From contig CM034607.1 of assembly GCA_020091685.1 (NCBI GenBank), positions 26,516,145-26,580,144 of the forward strand: a stretch of 64,000 nucleotides of DNA, in the 5' to 3' direction. Source of the DNA: Lutjanus erythropterus (Eukaryota > Chordata > Actinopteri > Lutjaniformes > Lutjanidae). This document shows positions 1 to 13,700 of the stretch, one piece after another. The first letter of the stretch is position 1. The number at the start of each line of letters is the position of its first letter. Made by a program: the position numbers and the translations under genes. Under the pieces are notes generated by a model. It saw nothing but the letters and a program-made list of their open reading frames with translations, did no database searches and was not told where the DNA came from.

Positions 1-2100
1 TTTTGGCCTCTCCCTTATATAAAACAACTGTGGAGTAAACTGTCACGATTTATTACTGATCTCATCCCCTCACTTTGTTATTATAATGTTTGGATCCCTG
101 AACAGGATGAAAATCTCTGTTCACAGTTCTATCTGAATAATCTGTTGATCATTTTGACCACATTTCATATTCACAAACCATAATTTGTAGGCAAAAAAGT
201 CAAAATTTTCAGAGCTGACTGCCCAAATCAGACAATATATTTCTCCTATATCTGAATAAACAAACACTGTCAAACATCATTATCAAGATGTTTTCACTGT
301 TCATCCTCTGTATTCAGAGCTGCAATGTTTAGCTGATTAATTAATTAGTCGATGGAAAGAAAATTAGTTGCCAACTTTTTGCTAACTGATTGATTATTTC
401 AGTCATTTTTCAAGCAAAAATGTCAAACACTTATTGGTTTGAGCTTCTTAAATGTAAAGAGTCGATGCTTTTCTCTGTCATTTATGACAGTAAATGAAGA
501 GTCTTTGGGTTTTGGACTGTTGTTTGGACAAAAGAAGTGATTTGAAGACGTCACTTTGGGCTCCGGGACATTCTGCTGAGCATTTCTCACAATTATTTGA
601 CAATTTGTAGACTAAATCATTTGGGAAGATAAACAGCAGATTAATGGAGAATGAAAATAATCAGTAGTTACACCTAGGACTGGGAAATATGGCTTATAAA
701 TATTATCTCAATATTTTTTATGGTGTGATAAACAGTTTGATATGCACATCTTCTCTAAAATAACACACCAGATGTATGATGTTGTAAACTAACCAACACT
801 TCACAACTAAAACTTCTCAATTAACAGTTGTTTGTCTATAAAATGTCAGAAAATGGTTCCTCAACAAGAAAAAGATATCCAGTCTACTGTCATAGAGGAG
901 TAAAGAAGCCAAAGGAAAAAAAAAAAAAAAAAAAAAAATCATATTTACGAAGCTAGAATCAGAAAACTTTGACTTTTTTGTTTAAAAAAAGTTACTGAAC
1001 CCGATTAATCAATTATCAAAATAGTTGGCAATTAATTAAATAGTTAAGCAAGTATACATTTATAAATGTTTTATATTCATCAGTTGCAACTTTATAGTGG
1101 TCATCCGGACAATGTAACATACAAAACATGACCTTTGCAAGTTACATTCATGAGTACATAAGGTGTTATAATCATCAGGTGCAACTTTATAACAGCCAGC
1201 CAAACAATGTTTATAGACGGTGTACAAACTAATTATTAATCATTAACAGCATTACAAATAAATACATCTGGTGATCTTCTCTCTACATCATGACTACTTA
1301 AAGGTTTACAAATCATTTGGTTATCATTAATAAATACTTATAAAGTATGTATAATACAAGAATGTGTGCAACAACAAGCTGTTAGTTTACTAATTTCTTA
1401 ATGTTAGTGAAATATAATGTGATTGTCTCTTTTCAGCTATGATACAACTTATAAATTATAAAGTAAATATTTTATATTACACCAACTAATTATAAAGTAA
1501 CAAATTGTAGCATTTCATATAAATAAACATGGATTGCTATCATTAAGTTGCAACTGATGTATAGAAAACGTTACAATTGCTTAATAATATTGCTTTATAA
1601 AGCATATATTAACATTATTTGAATTCTGTTGATAATGAAATTAAAAATAATAATGTAATTAAGCGTTACTACATAAAAAACAGTCAATTTCAAACGGAAC
1701 CCAATTAATATACTGTCTATGGTTGTCATCAATGCACACAGTATGTGGAGCAGCAGTGGGTGAAGGGCGCCCCCAGGAGGTCACATGAGGACATGATAAA
1801 TAAGACATAAATAAAGTGACACATAACTGGCGTGCAAGCGTGACACAAATCGTGTTTTCTGCAACTTCCAGGGGGAAAATCATAATTATTCGAGAAATTA
1901 AACTCAAGTTTAACTGTTTCGTTTAGCTGCACGAGGCAAAACAAACTTAACATTTAATTATGACAGTCAAACACCGCCCCTCCTAGTTAGACTTAAGCAT
2001 TTTAATCCTAACAGAGTTGCATTAAACGCAATAGCAACAAAGTGCAGTCGGATGTTAAAATGAAATATAGTAATAAACTGCTGCTGTGCACTCGCTTTTC
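1..2100. other. AT-rich intergenic sequence, no gene seen
   Basis: No exon-like stretch with splice signals and no recognisable protein is visible on either strand. The sequence is AT-rich and includes a poly-A tract at about 919-943. The short open frames near 1659-1953 on the minus strand look like chance ORFs. Confidence 0.6.
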
Positions 2101-2139
2101 TTGTCAAGTAAATAAAGCAGCAATCGTGATGTTACACAT

Positions 2140-2880
2140 TTGCAAAACGGCGCACAAATTCTGCTGAAAATGTCTTTAAACGCATCATCACCGCACGCTG
2201 CACCGTCCCCGATTCACCCAGCAGGTAAAAAAACAAACAAACAATGCACACATATTAAAACTATCTGTACCATGCAGGTTATTAACATGAACAGAGCGGT
2301 GCGTTACAAGGAGAAAGAGGGTTTTTAGGCCGTGGTGGGAGCCATGGCTGAGCAGGAAGCGGCCAGCAGCCTCTCACCTCGCCGAGCTGTCCAGACTCTG
2401 CTCCAGCATATCCATGAAGCTTTTGCGGGTGTAAAACGCCGATATTCAACGACACTGATTTACGGAGATGGAAGCGCTGATCACGGGGACAAACACACGG
2501 GTCATGTGAGGAAGACAGTCCAGGACACGTGAGGCACCGACCGGGCAAGGAGCTAAAATGGAGGCCGCTGCCGAGCAGGACGAAGCCGTCTGCGTCTGTG
2601 CGGAAAACCCAAAAAAAAAAAAAAAAAAAAGAAAGAAAAACAGAAACACTCCGGGTGTTTAAACGCAGCGTCACGCAGGCGGCGGGTCTCCGGTGTCAGA
2701 TCGTTAAAGCCTGTCGGATTAACGGCGGGATACACGTAGAGAAGATCATTCGCTTTTTTAAAAATATGGTTGGAAGTCTTTTTGTCCTTGGGTTTCTTTT
2801 TGTTGCTCCCCTGCGCACAGCTGCTGTTTATCCGCGCAAAGCTGCGGCAGCGACATGCGCCCAATAAGATATGGAGTGGA
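2140..2880. promoter_or_regulatory. CpG-richer patch, possible promoter/first exon
   Basis: This stretch is visibly richer in G, C and CpG than the AT-rich sequence around it and is interrupted by a poly-A tract near 2610-2629. Both strands carry short ATG-started frames of 60-130 codons, for example a plus-strand frame from 2344 with an Ala/Glu/Gln-rich start. None matches a family I recognise and none has a clear continuation across splice sites. A CpG-island promoter, possibly of a gene reading leftwards out of the window, is an inference from composition only. Confidence 0.25.
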
Positions 2881-3710
2881 CTACTTAGTACGCTTTGTTA
2901 GGTGATAAAATTAGCGTTTTATTTACCGTAATTATTGCGTTGTCATTGTAAGACTTCAGATACTGCTGCCTAGTATTCACGTGACTCCTCGGACGCAGAA
3001 TTTGGTGCTTAAAAGCGGATTATTGTGTCTTTTCTCGGGTTATTTCTGCGTTAAAGCGCGCGAGTGGGTGGATTATTTGCCTTTAATTGTTAAAACGACG
3101 TTAAAAACATTTTATTTTTTCACACTCACTTGCCAGCATTGGTCTAGCAGACATACGCTGACAGTCAGCTCTTCACGGCTCTCTGGTTTTTTTTTCCAGG
3201 TCCTTTCTGTGCCCAGGTGACCACAGAGATCCAATACGGGTTTTCCCACAAACCACATGACAGAAACTGTCCATGTCCGTCTGTGAGCCACGGCAGCGCA
3301 CACACGCTGCTCGTAATTCACATTTTCATGTCCTGTTGGACAGCTGTAGTACCGATTTTTACTTCAAATCAGAGGACAGGTCGAGTCCGAGCGCAGTTCA
3401 CGGTGGATTATGTTGTTTTTTTAATGTTTGTGTCAACATTTTCATCACATTCAGCGAGTCGGACACGGTGGTGTGTTAACGCATGGTGTCCTCAGCAGAA
3501 AAATACAGCAAATAATCAAACCACGACTAAGATTAAAACATGTTCCCCCTTTTAAATGTTTTTTTAAATTCATAATTTATGTTTTTAAAGTAACATCTGT
3601 GCTTCTTTGTGTTTCCTTCGGCGACAATGAGATTTTTTCCATGAGGAGGAGTCACACTGCTGAGCTGCGTGGTGAACAGATGCTCTCAAATAGCGTTAGA
3701 GTTACGGACG

Positions 3711-4080
3711 AGGGCTGCACAATTAATCGCATTTATTATCAAAATTGCAAAATGGCAAAGTGCGATATCCGATTCGCAGAAGCAAATCTCAATTTTCTGA
3801 AAAAGGAGAAATGTTTGAGGAAAGAAAAGCACAATAATGATGCACTGTAATGCTGCAGAGATGCCCTGCCTTTAAAATCTTGTTCTCCAGATCCAAGAAA
3901 AGAAGTTTGAGACAGACCCCAGCAAATGTCACATCTTCACCATTTTAGTAGTTTTTTCTTTATTTAAAATGAATGTTGTCATGCAGAAATGATCATTCCT
4001 ACTAATCATATTGTATATCACAATAGCAATTTCATCAAAATGATCACAATATGACTTTTTTACAATATAAAACTGTCCAG
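3711..4080. repeat. Dispersed teleost repeat, GGGCTGCACAATTAAT type
   Basis: It begins with GGGCTGCACAATTAATCGC followed by ATCAAAATTGCAAAATGGC. It ends with an inverted-type segment near 4018-4075 (TCACAATAGCAATTTCATC). Related sequence in the opposite sense occurs at about 49005-49160 (in naxe intron 1) and weakly near 59700-60035. The pattern of a shared terminal motif in several places is seen directly. Family assignment is not made. Confidence 0.5.
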
Positions 4081-4222
4081 GATATTTAAGTTGTATTTCA
4101 CCAACACCAGAAAGCAGTAATGCACATGCATCAACACTGAATACACCTTTAACATCCCTCAGAACATCTTCACAATATAAAATATAATGGAGCAAAGCAG
4201 ACAATAAAATAACAGTGTTCAC

Positions 4223-4633
4223 CAGGGTTGGGTCATCTTATTTCGAAATGTAGTCAGTTAATAAATAAAAACTACATAGGATAGGATAATCTGAATACTC
4301 TGGGATTACTTTAAAATCAGACAGTGGTAATATTGCATCTTATACTGAAAATGACTGAGGTTAAAGCAAATAAAATATGTTTTTGTGTAGGGTTCTTCTC
4401 CCATCAGGTTATCTAAGGTTAGTTATCATGAAAAAAAAAACATGAAAAAGTTTCATAATTTTAAAACTGCCTCCTGGGATTTTAAAGACGTTATCAAGAA
4501 CACAAACCTTGACAATCTAGATAATCTTATTACACGTTTTTCATATGTAATCTGGGCTGATTATTGTTATTTATTTTTTTGTAATCTGATTATGTAATAC
4601 TGATTAGATGTTATTTGTCACTACCCAACCCTG
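4223..4633. mobile_element. MITE with CAGGGTTGGG terminal inverted repeats
   Basis: The left end is CAGGGTTGGGTCA and the right end is CTACCCAACCCTG, which gives inverted repeats of about 10 bases. The ends starting with CAG and ending with CTG fit a hAT-like non-autonomous element. The flanking 8-mers do not form a clean duplication, so the superfamily is tentative. No transposase is present. Confidence 0.6.
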
Positions 4634-4682
4634 GCGTACCACACAGACAAGCATACCAAGCAGACAACAGTGCACCTTATGT

Positions 4683-4965
4683 CAGTGGTTTTCAAACTGG
4701 GGTCTGGGGACCAATAGGGGTCCTTCAACAGGGTGTAGGGGGTCCAAAAGGGGGCAAAATGAGGAACAGAAGCTTTTATCACATTTTGTGAAAGCTGGAA
4801 CAACAAGGTAACAAATAGTGTTAGTCCTTTTGGTTTATGTCATTTATACTGATCCTAGTTTGATTGATTATGAAGACTTCATTAAACTCTTGTGTAATGG
4901 GGTGTGTGCTTCAATGTTAACCTACTGTGGGGGGTTCTTAACATGAAAAACATTGAGAACCCCTG
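4683..4965. mobile_element. hAT-like MITE (CAGTGGTTTTC ends)
   Basis: The left end is CAGTGGTTTTCAAACTGG and the right end is GAGAACCCCTG, which are inverted relatives. The flanking octamers CCTTATGT and TCTTATAT agree at 6 of 8 positions, as expected of an old 8-bp hAT target duplication. The internal sequence is G-rich and non-coding. Confidence 0.6.
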
Positions 4966-4969
4966 TCTT

Positions 4970-7040
4970 ATATGCAGGGTTGCATAGTGATGGATAATGT
5001 AATCAGTACACTCGTAAAAATGTGGTAATTATATTATAGTGTCAAGGATAATATGATTACATTTTTGACTCTGTCTTTACAGTATGGTATTCAAAATACT
5101 AAACTTTTTTCATTAAAAACATCAAATCAAAATACACACTTCTAAACCATAACTTGGGGTCCAGCGCTGCGGACCCCTGTTGGTTTTTAGGGCCTTAGCA
5201 CCGACGGTTCGATAATTCGCCATGAAACAGGAAGTTGTTGTAACTTCAATCAGACAAAAATACAACAGAGGAAAAGAGCAATAAGCATTAATAACAATAT
5301 TAATATAGCCTACTTATTACCTTAAATTACCCATCATGCACCGGTGATTGGACACTTCAAATCTATAATGTGGGAAATTAGCAGAGCTCATCTTTTCAGA
5401 GGAGGTTGTGAGGTCAGACCCATACTGAGCTGATCTAAAATGTTAAAATATCAGATTACTCAGAATGTATTTAGGTATTTCCAAATTATAAATTACTTGT
5501 GTTTGAATTACATACATTTTCCATGATTGTATTTTGTTAAAATACATATGATGAGCAAGTATTTGTAATTGGTAACAAGATACTTTTTGAAATGTTTGGG
5601 GATTTTTTATTACTTTCATTGACAGGACAGCTGAAGTGAGGACAGGGGGACATGGCGTAAGCGATTGCTTGCTTGCCTGTGTGAGTGACCAATGGACCTG
5701 AAGCTTGTCCGCACATAATCTCAAATACTACAGAACTATCAGCCTAATTTTTTGGTGCACATTCATGACTGTATGTTGAAGGATATCTGTGATTCAGAAT
5801 TCTTGAAAACATTTCTTATGGCTCCACGCTGGTGACAGTCGTGGCCACAGGCATTAGGGTCCCTCCTTGCAGCGCCGCAGCTCGAAGGCGGCCGCCAGCA
5901 TTCGGGGGCCCCTCCTCGTCGCGCCTTTTATTTTATTTTTTTATCCAAAAGGTCAAAGGTCAACTTCACTGTGACATAATAACACATAATGTTCAGCTCT
6001 CTATCAGTCCACTGTACTCCTCTGTAAAAATTGTCTCTAGTCAATGAGAATAAACTAAAAAAAAAACCTATAAAATGCATCACAGTTTTGTTAAATGCTC
6101 GATTCTGATTGGTCAGTTACAACATTTTAAATTCTGTTATGTCTTTATAGCAGACTGTTGCTACGTATATCAGACCGTTGCCATGAAGAACAGACTGTTG
6201 CTATGGACGCAGTTCTGATCATAACTTGGGAGGAGTAATAAAATAATTTTTAAATTAATGTTTTGTGTCAAATTATTGATTTTTTTAGTAAGTAAGTGTG
6301 TGGAAAGTGGGATAATGTACAGTTAGCAGGTCATTATTGTCCTGCATTACTGAACATTATCCCTTACATTTACATTATTCTGAAATAGGCCATTCTGCAT
6401 AATGAGTACAGTTACATTTTGGTATATTAAGTATTTTGAGGATTGCACTTTTGTTGGCTACTTAGCAGGACTTTTACTTGTAACAGAGTATTTCTGTACT
6501 GTGTTGCAAGATTCTGAGTACTTCTTCCACCACTGTTAATACATATATTTTTCGACATTTTTACATTTCAAACTCAATCAACAATTTAAAACCCCTTAAC
6601 ATCCAGTTTTATCCTCTTATTTCCCATTCAGTAGCTTTTTCCTCTACTCACCAGCAGGCCACTTTGATTTAACTACACTTATAAGCATAAGTTTGCAAAA
6701 AATATGATAGTAATACATTACTGTGGTCTGTGTTGTGTTATGTTTACTGTTTTTTCTTGCTTGTATCCAACTAAGATGAAGCAGCTGAGAATCTCTTCAG
6801 ACAGGGAAGCTCATAAAATCATCTTCCTGAAACTGAACCAAACTCTTTCATTGAAGATTAAACATAGATCACGTTAGAAGGCATAAAAAGTGGGCTCAAG
6901 TTCTGGAAACTTTGTATTTAAGAGTTAAAACAATCTGAAACCTCTCTTATATAACTTGTTCATTTTGATTTCATGCAGAAGAAGGAGCGCTGTGGTTTTA
7001 TAGTCAAACAAAGTAACTCAACTCTCAGGCAACAGATCTG
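4970..7040. other. Non-coding upstream region of lmna
   Basis: No coding exon is recognised. It contains common teleost repeat debris, including an AAGTAC-type repeat whose right end is visible near 6440-6537 (ending CTTCTTCCACCACTG). There is a short GC-rich block near 5860-5930. The lmna promoter probably lies near its right end, but no convincing TATA box or other core element is visible. Confidence 0.5.
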
Positions 7041-7259
7041 CTTAAAATTATCCCTTCTATGTATCACATGGCGTTGTGAGTTTCTTTGAGCGGAGGGTGA
7101 CTCATTCATTCAGACTGCACACCCATTACAGAGGCAGAGGGAGACGAACAACCACCTACCAAGTGCCAAACTTGAGGCCAACCTCTCTCCTCTCCTCCCA
7201 TCTCATTCTTTCCTATATGGGCACTCACTCTCGGATGGATCTGCAGACAGCGCAGTAAC

Positions 7260-7378
7260 AGACTGAACAGAGACCTCAGAGGGACACTCTCATCACAACT
7301 TAACTAAGAAAATTAACAGAGAAGTCTGCAAATATCCCCGGAGCAACATTTTCTCTTCGTTTGAGCAGCTTTTGAAAG
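7260..7378 (+). other. lmna: lmna 5' untranslated first exon (3' end defined by donor)
   Basis: The sequence AAAG followed by GTAAAT at 7379 forms a good splice donor. A pyrimidine-rich acceptor TCTTTTCTGTAAAG ends at 7764, just 16 bases before the lmna start codon at 7781. This implies a non-coding first exon and a 5' UTR intron of 386 bases. The 5' limit given here is arbitrary because no TSS can be seen. Confidence 0.5.
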
Positions 7379-7780
7379 GTAAATCTTCCCGTCACAGTTG
7401 GCATCTTTTGTGCAGAGACATTTGTTTGATTCTAGGGTGGAGTCGATGACCCCTCCCATGTCTTTTGATTAATTATAGTCTTTGTCTTTATGCAATTGCA
7501 CTCAAAAGAGTTGAACATCTCTGGAAAAAGCTGATATTTTACTGTGAATTAAATCTAATTTCAAATGTAAACGTGCAATTATTACTTTTTTATGCACAAA
7601 TAGAAGTTCACAGATCCTAACTTTTGTTAGGTCTGTATGTTAAGTATACGCTATAGCAGTATTTTCATGTTAATCAGAAAAAAAAACCCTCCTGTGCATT
7701 TATTTTGCCTGAAAAACACATTTTCAGGATAGTTAAGTTAATAGTCATGTTCTTTTCTGTAAAGATAGGAGATAAGTGCA

Positions 7781-10700
7781 ATGGCGACACCTAAAAACAC
7801 TCCCCGAGGTGCAAACACCCCACTATCCCCCAACCGCATCACCCGACTCCAGGAGAAGGAGGACCTGTCCAACCTCAACGACCGTCTGGCCGTCTACATC
7901 GACAAGGTGCGCTTTCTGGAGGCTGAGAACGCCGGCCTGCGTCTGCGTATCACTGAGTCAGAGACCGAGGTCAGCCGGGAGCTGACGGGCCTGAAGGCCG
8001 CTTATGAGGCCGAGCTGGCCGATGCCCGTCAGACTCTGGACTCTGTGGCCAAAGAGCGAGCACGGCTGCAGCTGGAGCTGGGCAAGCTGAGAGAGGACTT
8101 CAAGGAGCTGAAAGCAAGGTGGGCTGCAGCACGTTTGACAGAATTTTCTTGTGTTTTCTTCATGTGCATGTGTGCAGCAGAGGTGCTGCTAGTGGAGAAA
8201 AAAGGAGGAATACTTTCAAACTGATAACTACATTGATTAGGCTGGGGTGTTTTTAGGGGGTCTCAGCATGTTAGAGGCCCCGAATTCCTTAAAAGCACCC
8301 GTGCATGTTTGTGAGATGTAGTTTCTTCATAATTGACCCCTGCTAAGTCCTGTCCCTTTTTTGCTCGGTGCACCAATAACAGTTGAACAAGCTTGTCACC
8401 CAGCCAAGCCATGGTCAAATTTCTCCTTTCCTGTTTCCTGTAAGAAAAATGTTTCCCCCAGGAGAGAAAAATCCTGCTCCAGCTCTGATTGGCGAGGAAT
8501 CGTTGCCTTTGTTGGTTTGGGTTGTTTGGGTTGGCTAGGTTTTGGCATGAGAATATCAGGGTAGAGGCAGAGGAGGGCGGGTCATGCTAAAACCAAATTT
8601 GAAGATAGTTATAAGATGGTGCTTGGGGACCTGTAGTTAGCCAATGTTGGCAAAATACTAGCTTACTAGCTAGCTAATGTTTGCTGTAGATTAGCTAGCT
8701 AGTTAGCAAGCATTTGATGAACATTGGCTAACTTTTTTTTTTGCATTTTTGAGGATTACTTAACATATGTAAAGAGAAAAAATAGGGTAAAAGGGAAAAA
8801 AGAAAATACATAAATAAATACATAAAACATACACAAACAAAAGCTGTAAATAAGCAAAATTAGCAAACTATAGTTGTGCCTATATATTGCTTCTACAGGT
8901 CCAACATCTTTAAATATCTTCAAATTTAAGTTTTCTTTTCAACATAGACGAGCACATAGCATATCTAAATACACGAAACAGGAAAGGTGGTTCCAAAAGG
9001 GGCGGGACTTATGAAAGGCCAATTAAAGTGTGACTATGTAAGAAATTACATTCATAATATTTCTCTTGCAAATGAAAATCAATAACACCTTTGTGCAGCT
9101 AATGGTGGCTGACATTAGCAATCTACATAAATATTGTGTTACTGACATTACTGAGTCAGCTTGTTGTCTTTATGACTCTACTTACTCTGCTGTTATACAA
9201 CATTTTATCATTTACTATGATCCCTTAAAGGGTGACTCGATCTGTGGTCTTTTCGGTATTTTTCAAATGGAAACTCCCGTTCAGCCGTTAGGAAAAAGCA
9301 GTGACGCAGGGTAAAGCACTGATGCCCTCCCCTTTCCTCCCTCAAATATCTTTATGTGTAGCAACGCCATCACGCAAACCTATGTCACACAGGAAAAAGC
9401 TTTTAGAAGGACTTGGGAAAATAGCACTTTGATGCTGAAACATATGTATTATTAGTGTTTGGATGTGAATATGTAATAGGAATACTGCTGGAAGGCTACA
9501 GAATGATATGAAAACCTACAAAACAATAATAACTGACTCACCCGACCCTTTAATTGTGGACACTGGCTGCTGTTAAGCTTAGGTAACACAGTCTAGCTTT
9601 AACGCCAAAATTACTTTCTTGGAAATAGGTTACAACTGTAGACATGCAGAATTAAGATGATTTTTTTTCTTCAGTTGTGATAAGGAAACACATGACAAAG
9701 CTGTGCAATCAGTTGCTACTTTTCCAAGAATACAAAGCTTTTTGGTAAAGATGAAACAAATCAGCCTAGGATACCCTTTAATCAAAATGAAAAGATTCTT
9801 CTGATCCAGATATTTTGGTTATCTTGACGATCATGAGATCCAACGGCTGCCCCGAGGCTTCTACAATCCTCTTTTTTCCACCAGATCCTTCTGAGTTAAA
9901 AGCATCAGTTTGTCTGTTATTGCATGAGTGTGAAGGTTTTGTGCTTGTGGTGTTAATATCTAACATATTTCTGCACGTGTGTCCACAGCAGCAGAACACA
10001 CTTGTTAACTCATTAGCTCTTTTAATAGCTGATGATGCTTGTATAACTCTTGCTGACACTCTGGCAGCGGCGACGTCCTGCTGCTGGCCGGGGCCACGCC
10101 CTTCTGCGTTAACATACCCTCCCCATTGCTCACTGCAGTTTGACGTTGGACTTCTACGCCGTCTCTTTCCCATGCTGCCACATCCAGAGCCCGATGACTA
10201 ACTCTTTCCCCAGTTTCTCCTCCTTCAACCAAACTCGTCATTATGCACACAATACGTGGCAGTGTTTAGAGGGCTCCGCTCTCGCCTCCATTATTTTTCC
10301 ATAAATATTGAGACGAAGGCAGTTGTGTGTTTGGCAAAGCCAAGCCGTTGCCATGGCAGCGTCTCAGCTAAACACCAACGGCTGTGGCTTGTGGCTACCG
10401 ACACGGGACTGGACGCAGATCAGATTGTGGCCTATGAGTCATATACACCATGGTCTTTCCCCTGTTTCTGCCTCATCCAGGCTACATCCTCACTCAAAAA
10501 TAGCTCATATTTGTTTGATTAGACTCCGTAAAGGAAACTGTAGTAATTCACTTTCCATCTGGTTCTTAAGTTACAAAGCAAAATGGATGTCTAGCCTCGT
10601 TCTGTTCACTGGGATATCCTGTAATACATTCTTTCTGTCTTTACAGGAACACCAAAAAGGAGTCAGACTTGGCTTCGGCGCAGCAGAGGCTCAAAGACCT

Positions 10701-13700
10701 GGAGGCTCTGCTGAACTCAAAGGATGCGTCCTTGACTACGGCTCTGGGAGAGAAGCGTAACCTGGAGGTGGAAAACAGGGACCTGAAGACGCAGGTTGCC
10801 AAGGTAAACTCAACTCCACGCTCAGTATAAAACTCAGTGGAAACACATCTGGGGTCCATCATTCTGCAGGCAGCCTACAAACTCACCAAGTTTGTCCCTC
10901 ATAATACTCTGTTTCCACTTTGTGATAATAAATGGCAGCTTATCAAAAACCCAGCAACAGCCCTGTTTTACCCTTTAGATTAGATTAGCCTTTATTTTCT
11001 CCCTCAGGGGAAATTTGTCTTGAGAACAAAAGCGACATGACCACACACATGTGCGATCAAACTACAATTAACATACAGTATCACACCCAGATCCATACAG
11101 CCAAACATACACACCAAGAGTATTGCACAATGCCCTACACAGTGTTATTGCACAAATGCCCTATTTTTTGACTTTTTGTCTGAGGAGTTTTGAAAGGGCC
11201 TCATAAGACCAGGTCTTGCATAATAGTCTTGAGTAAAAATAAAATATGAAAATTCCTGAATTCAGTATCTGTTTGTGCAAATGAAGAATGTATTTGCTGA
11301 CTTCAGACTTGAGCTCAGACATTTTGATTAAAGAGCAGCCTCCACACTGTCCAGCCCTCTTGCTATATTTACCAGGAACGTTTTTGAAAAAAGGGCAAAA
11401 TAAGGCATTCTTTACCCAAGTAGAAGTACAGATAGGCTCTGCTAAAAGTGGAAGTTTCAACTTCTTTACTCAAGTAAAAGTGAAGATGTACAAGCTCTGA
11501 AATGTGCTAAATGTCAAAAGTAACTCTGCTCCCTCTCTTTTACGGCTCTTTTCATCTTATTATGTCTTTTACATCGTTTTTTGTCAGTTGTGCGTGATAT
11601 GATACTGATGGATACACCGAGGCATTGTCTGTTCTATGTATTATTGTCAATTCAATTCAATTCAAGGGGTCTTTATTGGCATGACTTTAATAAAATATAA
11701 TATTGCCAAAGCACAAAATACGAAATACACAAATACAACAAAAGCAACAAACAACAAAAAATAATGTTATAATAACAGTAAAGTGCAATGTAGGAACAGG
11801 AAAATGAGAATAACTGATGGGTATCATCTACAATATGAAAATACTCCTAATAGCAAAAATCTTAACGGACACTTAATGTAATGGTTGTAACAGAGGAGTT
11901 AGCTTGCATGTAGCTTGCTGTCTGTATGTTAGCCTGCTAGCCAGCTAGCTCAGTGACCACTGCTGAAATGGCTCCAACAACACATGCCTATAAAAAAGTA
12001 ATACAAATGGATGATATAGCAATGTATTGGTCTAACTTTAGCAATTATGGGCTACTTGTTTTTATGCAGCAACACCAGCAAAAATAAAACAGTATTTTTT
12101 TTTTTCCTCCAGAGGAGCTGCTCAGCCAAAGATCACAAATGGGCTGTTGCTTGGGCAACTTTAGCCCGTCCTTGATATCAGCTGCATATTTCTGCACTCT
12201 GCAGCAAGTTCATGTAAATATTTGTGCGTTACTTTGTACTAATATTCAGCTCCTGCTCTCTCCTCTCTTAGCTGGACACCAGTTTGAACGATGCCAGGAA
12301 GCAGCTGCAGGACGAGATGCTGAGGAGGGTGGATGGAGAGAATCGCATCCAGACCCTGAAAGAGGAGCTGGAGTTTCAGAAGAACCTCCACTCTGAGGTC
12401 AGACTCCTGAAGGAAAAGTTCTTATCATCATCACTGATTTAAACACTAAAGTGGTCATATTATGCTAATTTTCAAGCTCAGATTTTTATTTTGGTTTTTT
12501 TTATTAGAATAGGTTTAAATGCTCTCTTGCTAAAAAGAAAAAAACATTATTATTTTTGGTCAACTGCCATCGCTGCTGCTCCTGTAATCACTGTGTGTGT
12601 GTTTGTTTTAGCTCCTTCAATGCCTCCAGTTCATTCAAAATTTCAATCCAAACTAGCTTTGAATAATGCAAATGTGTTACATAGTGATGTCATTATGCAG
12701 CAGAACAAAGGCTGGCTTACAAATGAGGCAGGCAGCGTTTCTGAGTAACTACTTTTGGGATGGACTTGCGTCTTTTTGACTTTGCACAGCTGTTACATGA
12801 ACAAAATGCTATACAACAAAAGGAAAAAGCAAAAAGCATAAACTTTCTCCAGCATCAGCACCCGCTTGTTATTTGAAAAAACATGCATGTTTTGGTAATT
12901 CTCCAACAGGAGCTGCGGGAGGTAAAGCGACGCCACGAGTCTCGTATGGTTGAATTGGACAACGGCCACCAGCAGGAGTTTGAGAGCAAGTTGTCGGAGG
13001 CTCTGATGGAGATGCGTAACCAGCACGAACTGCAGATCAAAATGTACAAGGATGAGATTGAGAAGACCTACAACACCAAGGTAGACCATCAGCTAAGTTA
13101 AAACATCAGCCAAACAGCAAAGAATAAATATCCACTTTTTTTTAAGAAACTGGTTCTAAAATGAGAAACGAAAATGCAGAGTTTTAATAATTTTTGTTTC
13201 TTTCTGTCAGCTGGAAAGCGCTCGTCAGTCCGCGGACAGGAGCAGCCACCTGGTTGGAGCAGCACACGAGGAGCTCCAGCAGACACGAGTCCGCCTGGAG
13301 TCCATGTCGTCTCAGCTGAGCCAGCTGCAGAAACAGGTGATCAGTTCACACTGGTCACATTCACGGCTCTTATGCAAGAAGATGCCTGCATCATTATGAA
13401 CATGTGGCTTTTTTACACCTCTTTCTTTTATACTAAATGGGGCATTATGTGATATTTTCCTCATTTTGAAGCAAAAACAAAAAGATCTAAAAATGAACAT
13501 TCATTTAGAATTCAATTCAATATCATGTGCAATATTACTTTTCTACTTATTTGACTTATTTGACTAAATTTGTCTTACTTTTATTGATATTCTATGAGGC
13601 ACTGGTGTTAGCATTTACTTATTTACACTTTATATTTATTACTCTATTGATTTTACTCTTGTGTTGTAACCCTTGTTGACCCTTGTGATTTATGCCTCTG

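Noticed and set aside
2344..2532. Plus-strand ATG frame in the CpG-richer patch as a first coding exon
   Set aside because: No convincing donor in frame and no downstream exon for it before lmna; kept only as a possible regulatory patch.
9778..10201. Overlapping ~130-codon ORFs on both strands in lmna intron 1
   Set aside because: No recognised domain, no flanking splice logic, and both lie inside an intron of a well-defined gene. The region might be regulatory, but nothing in it proves that.
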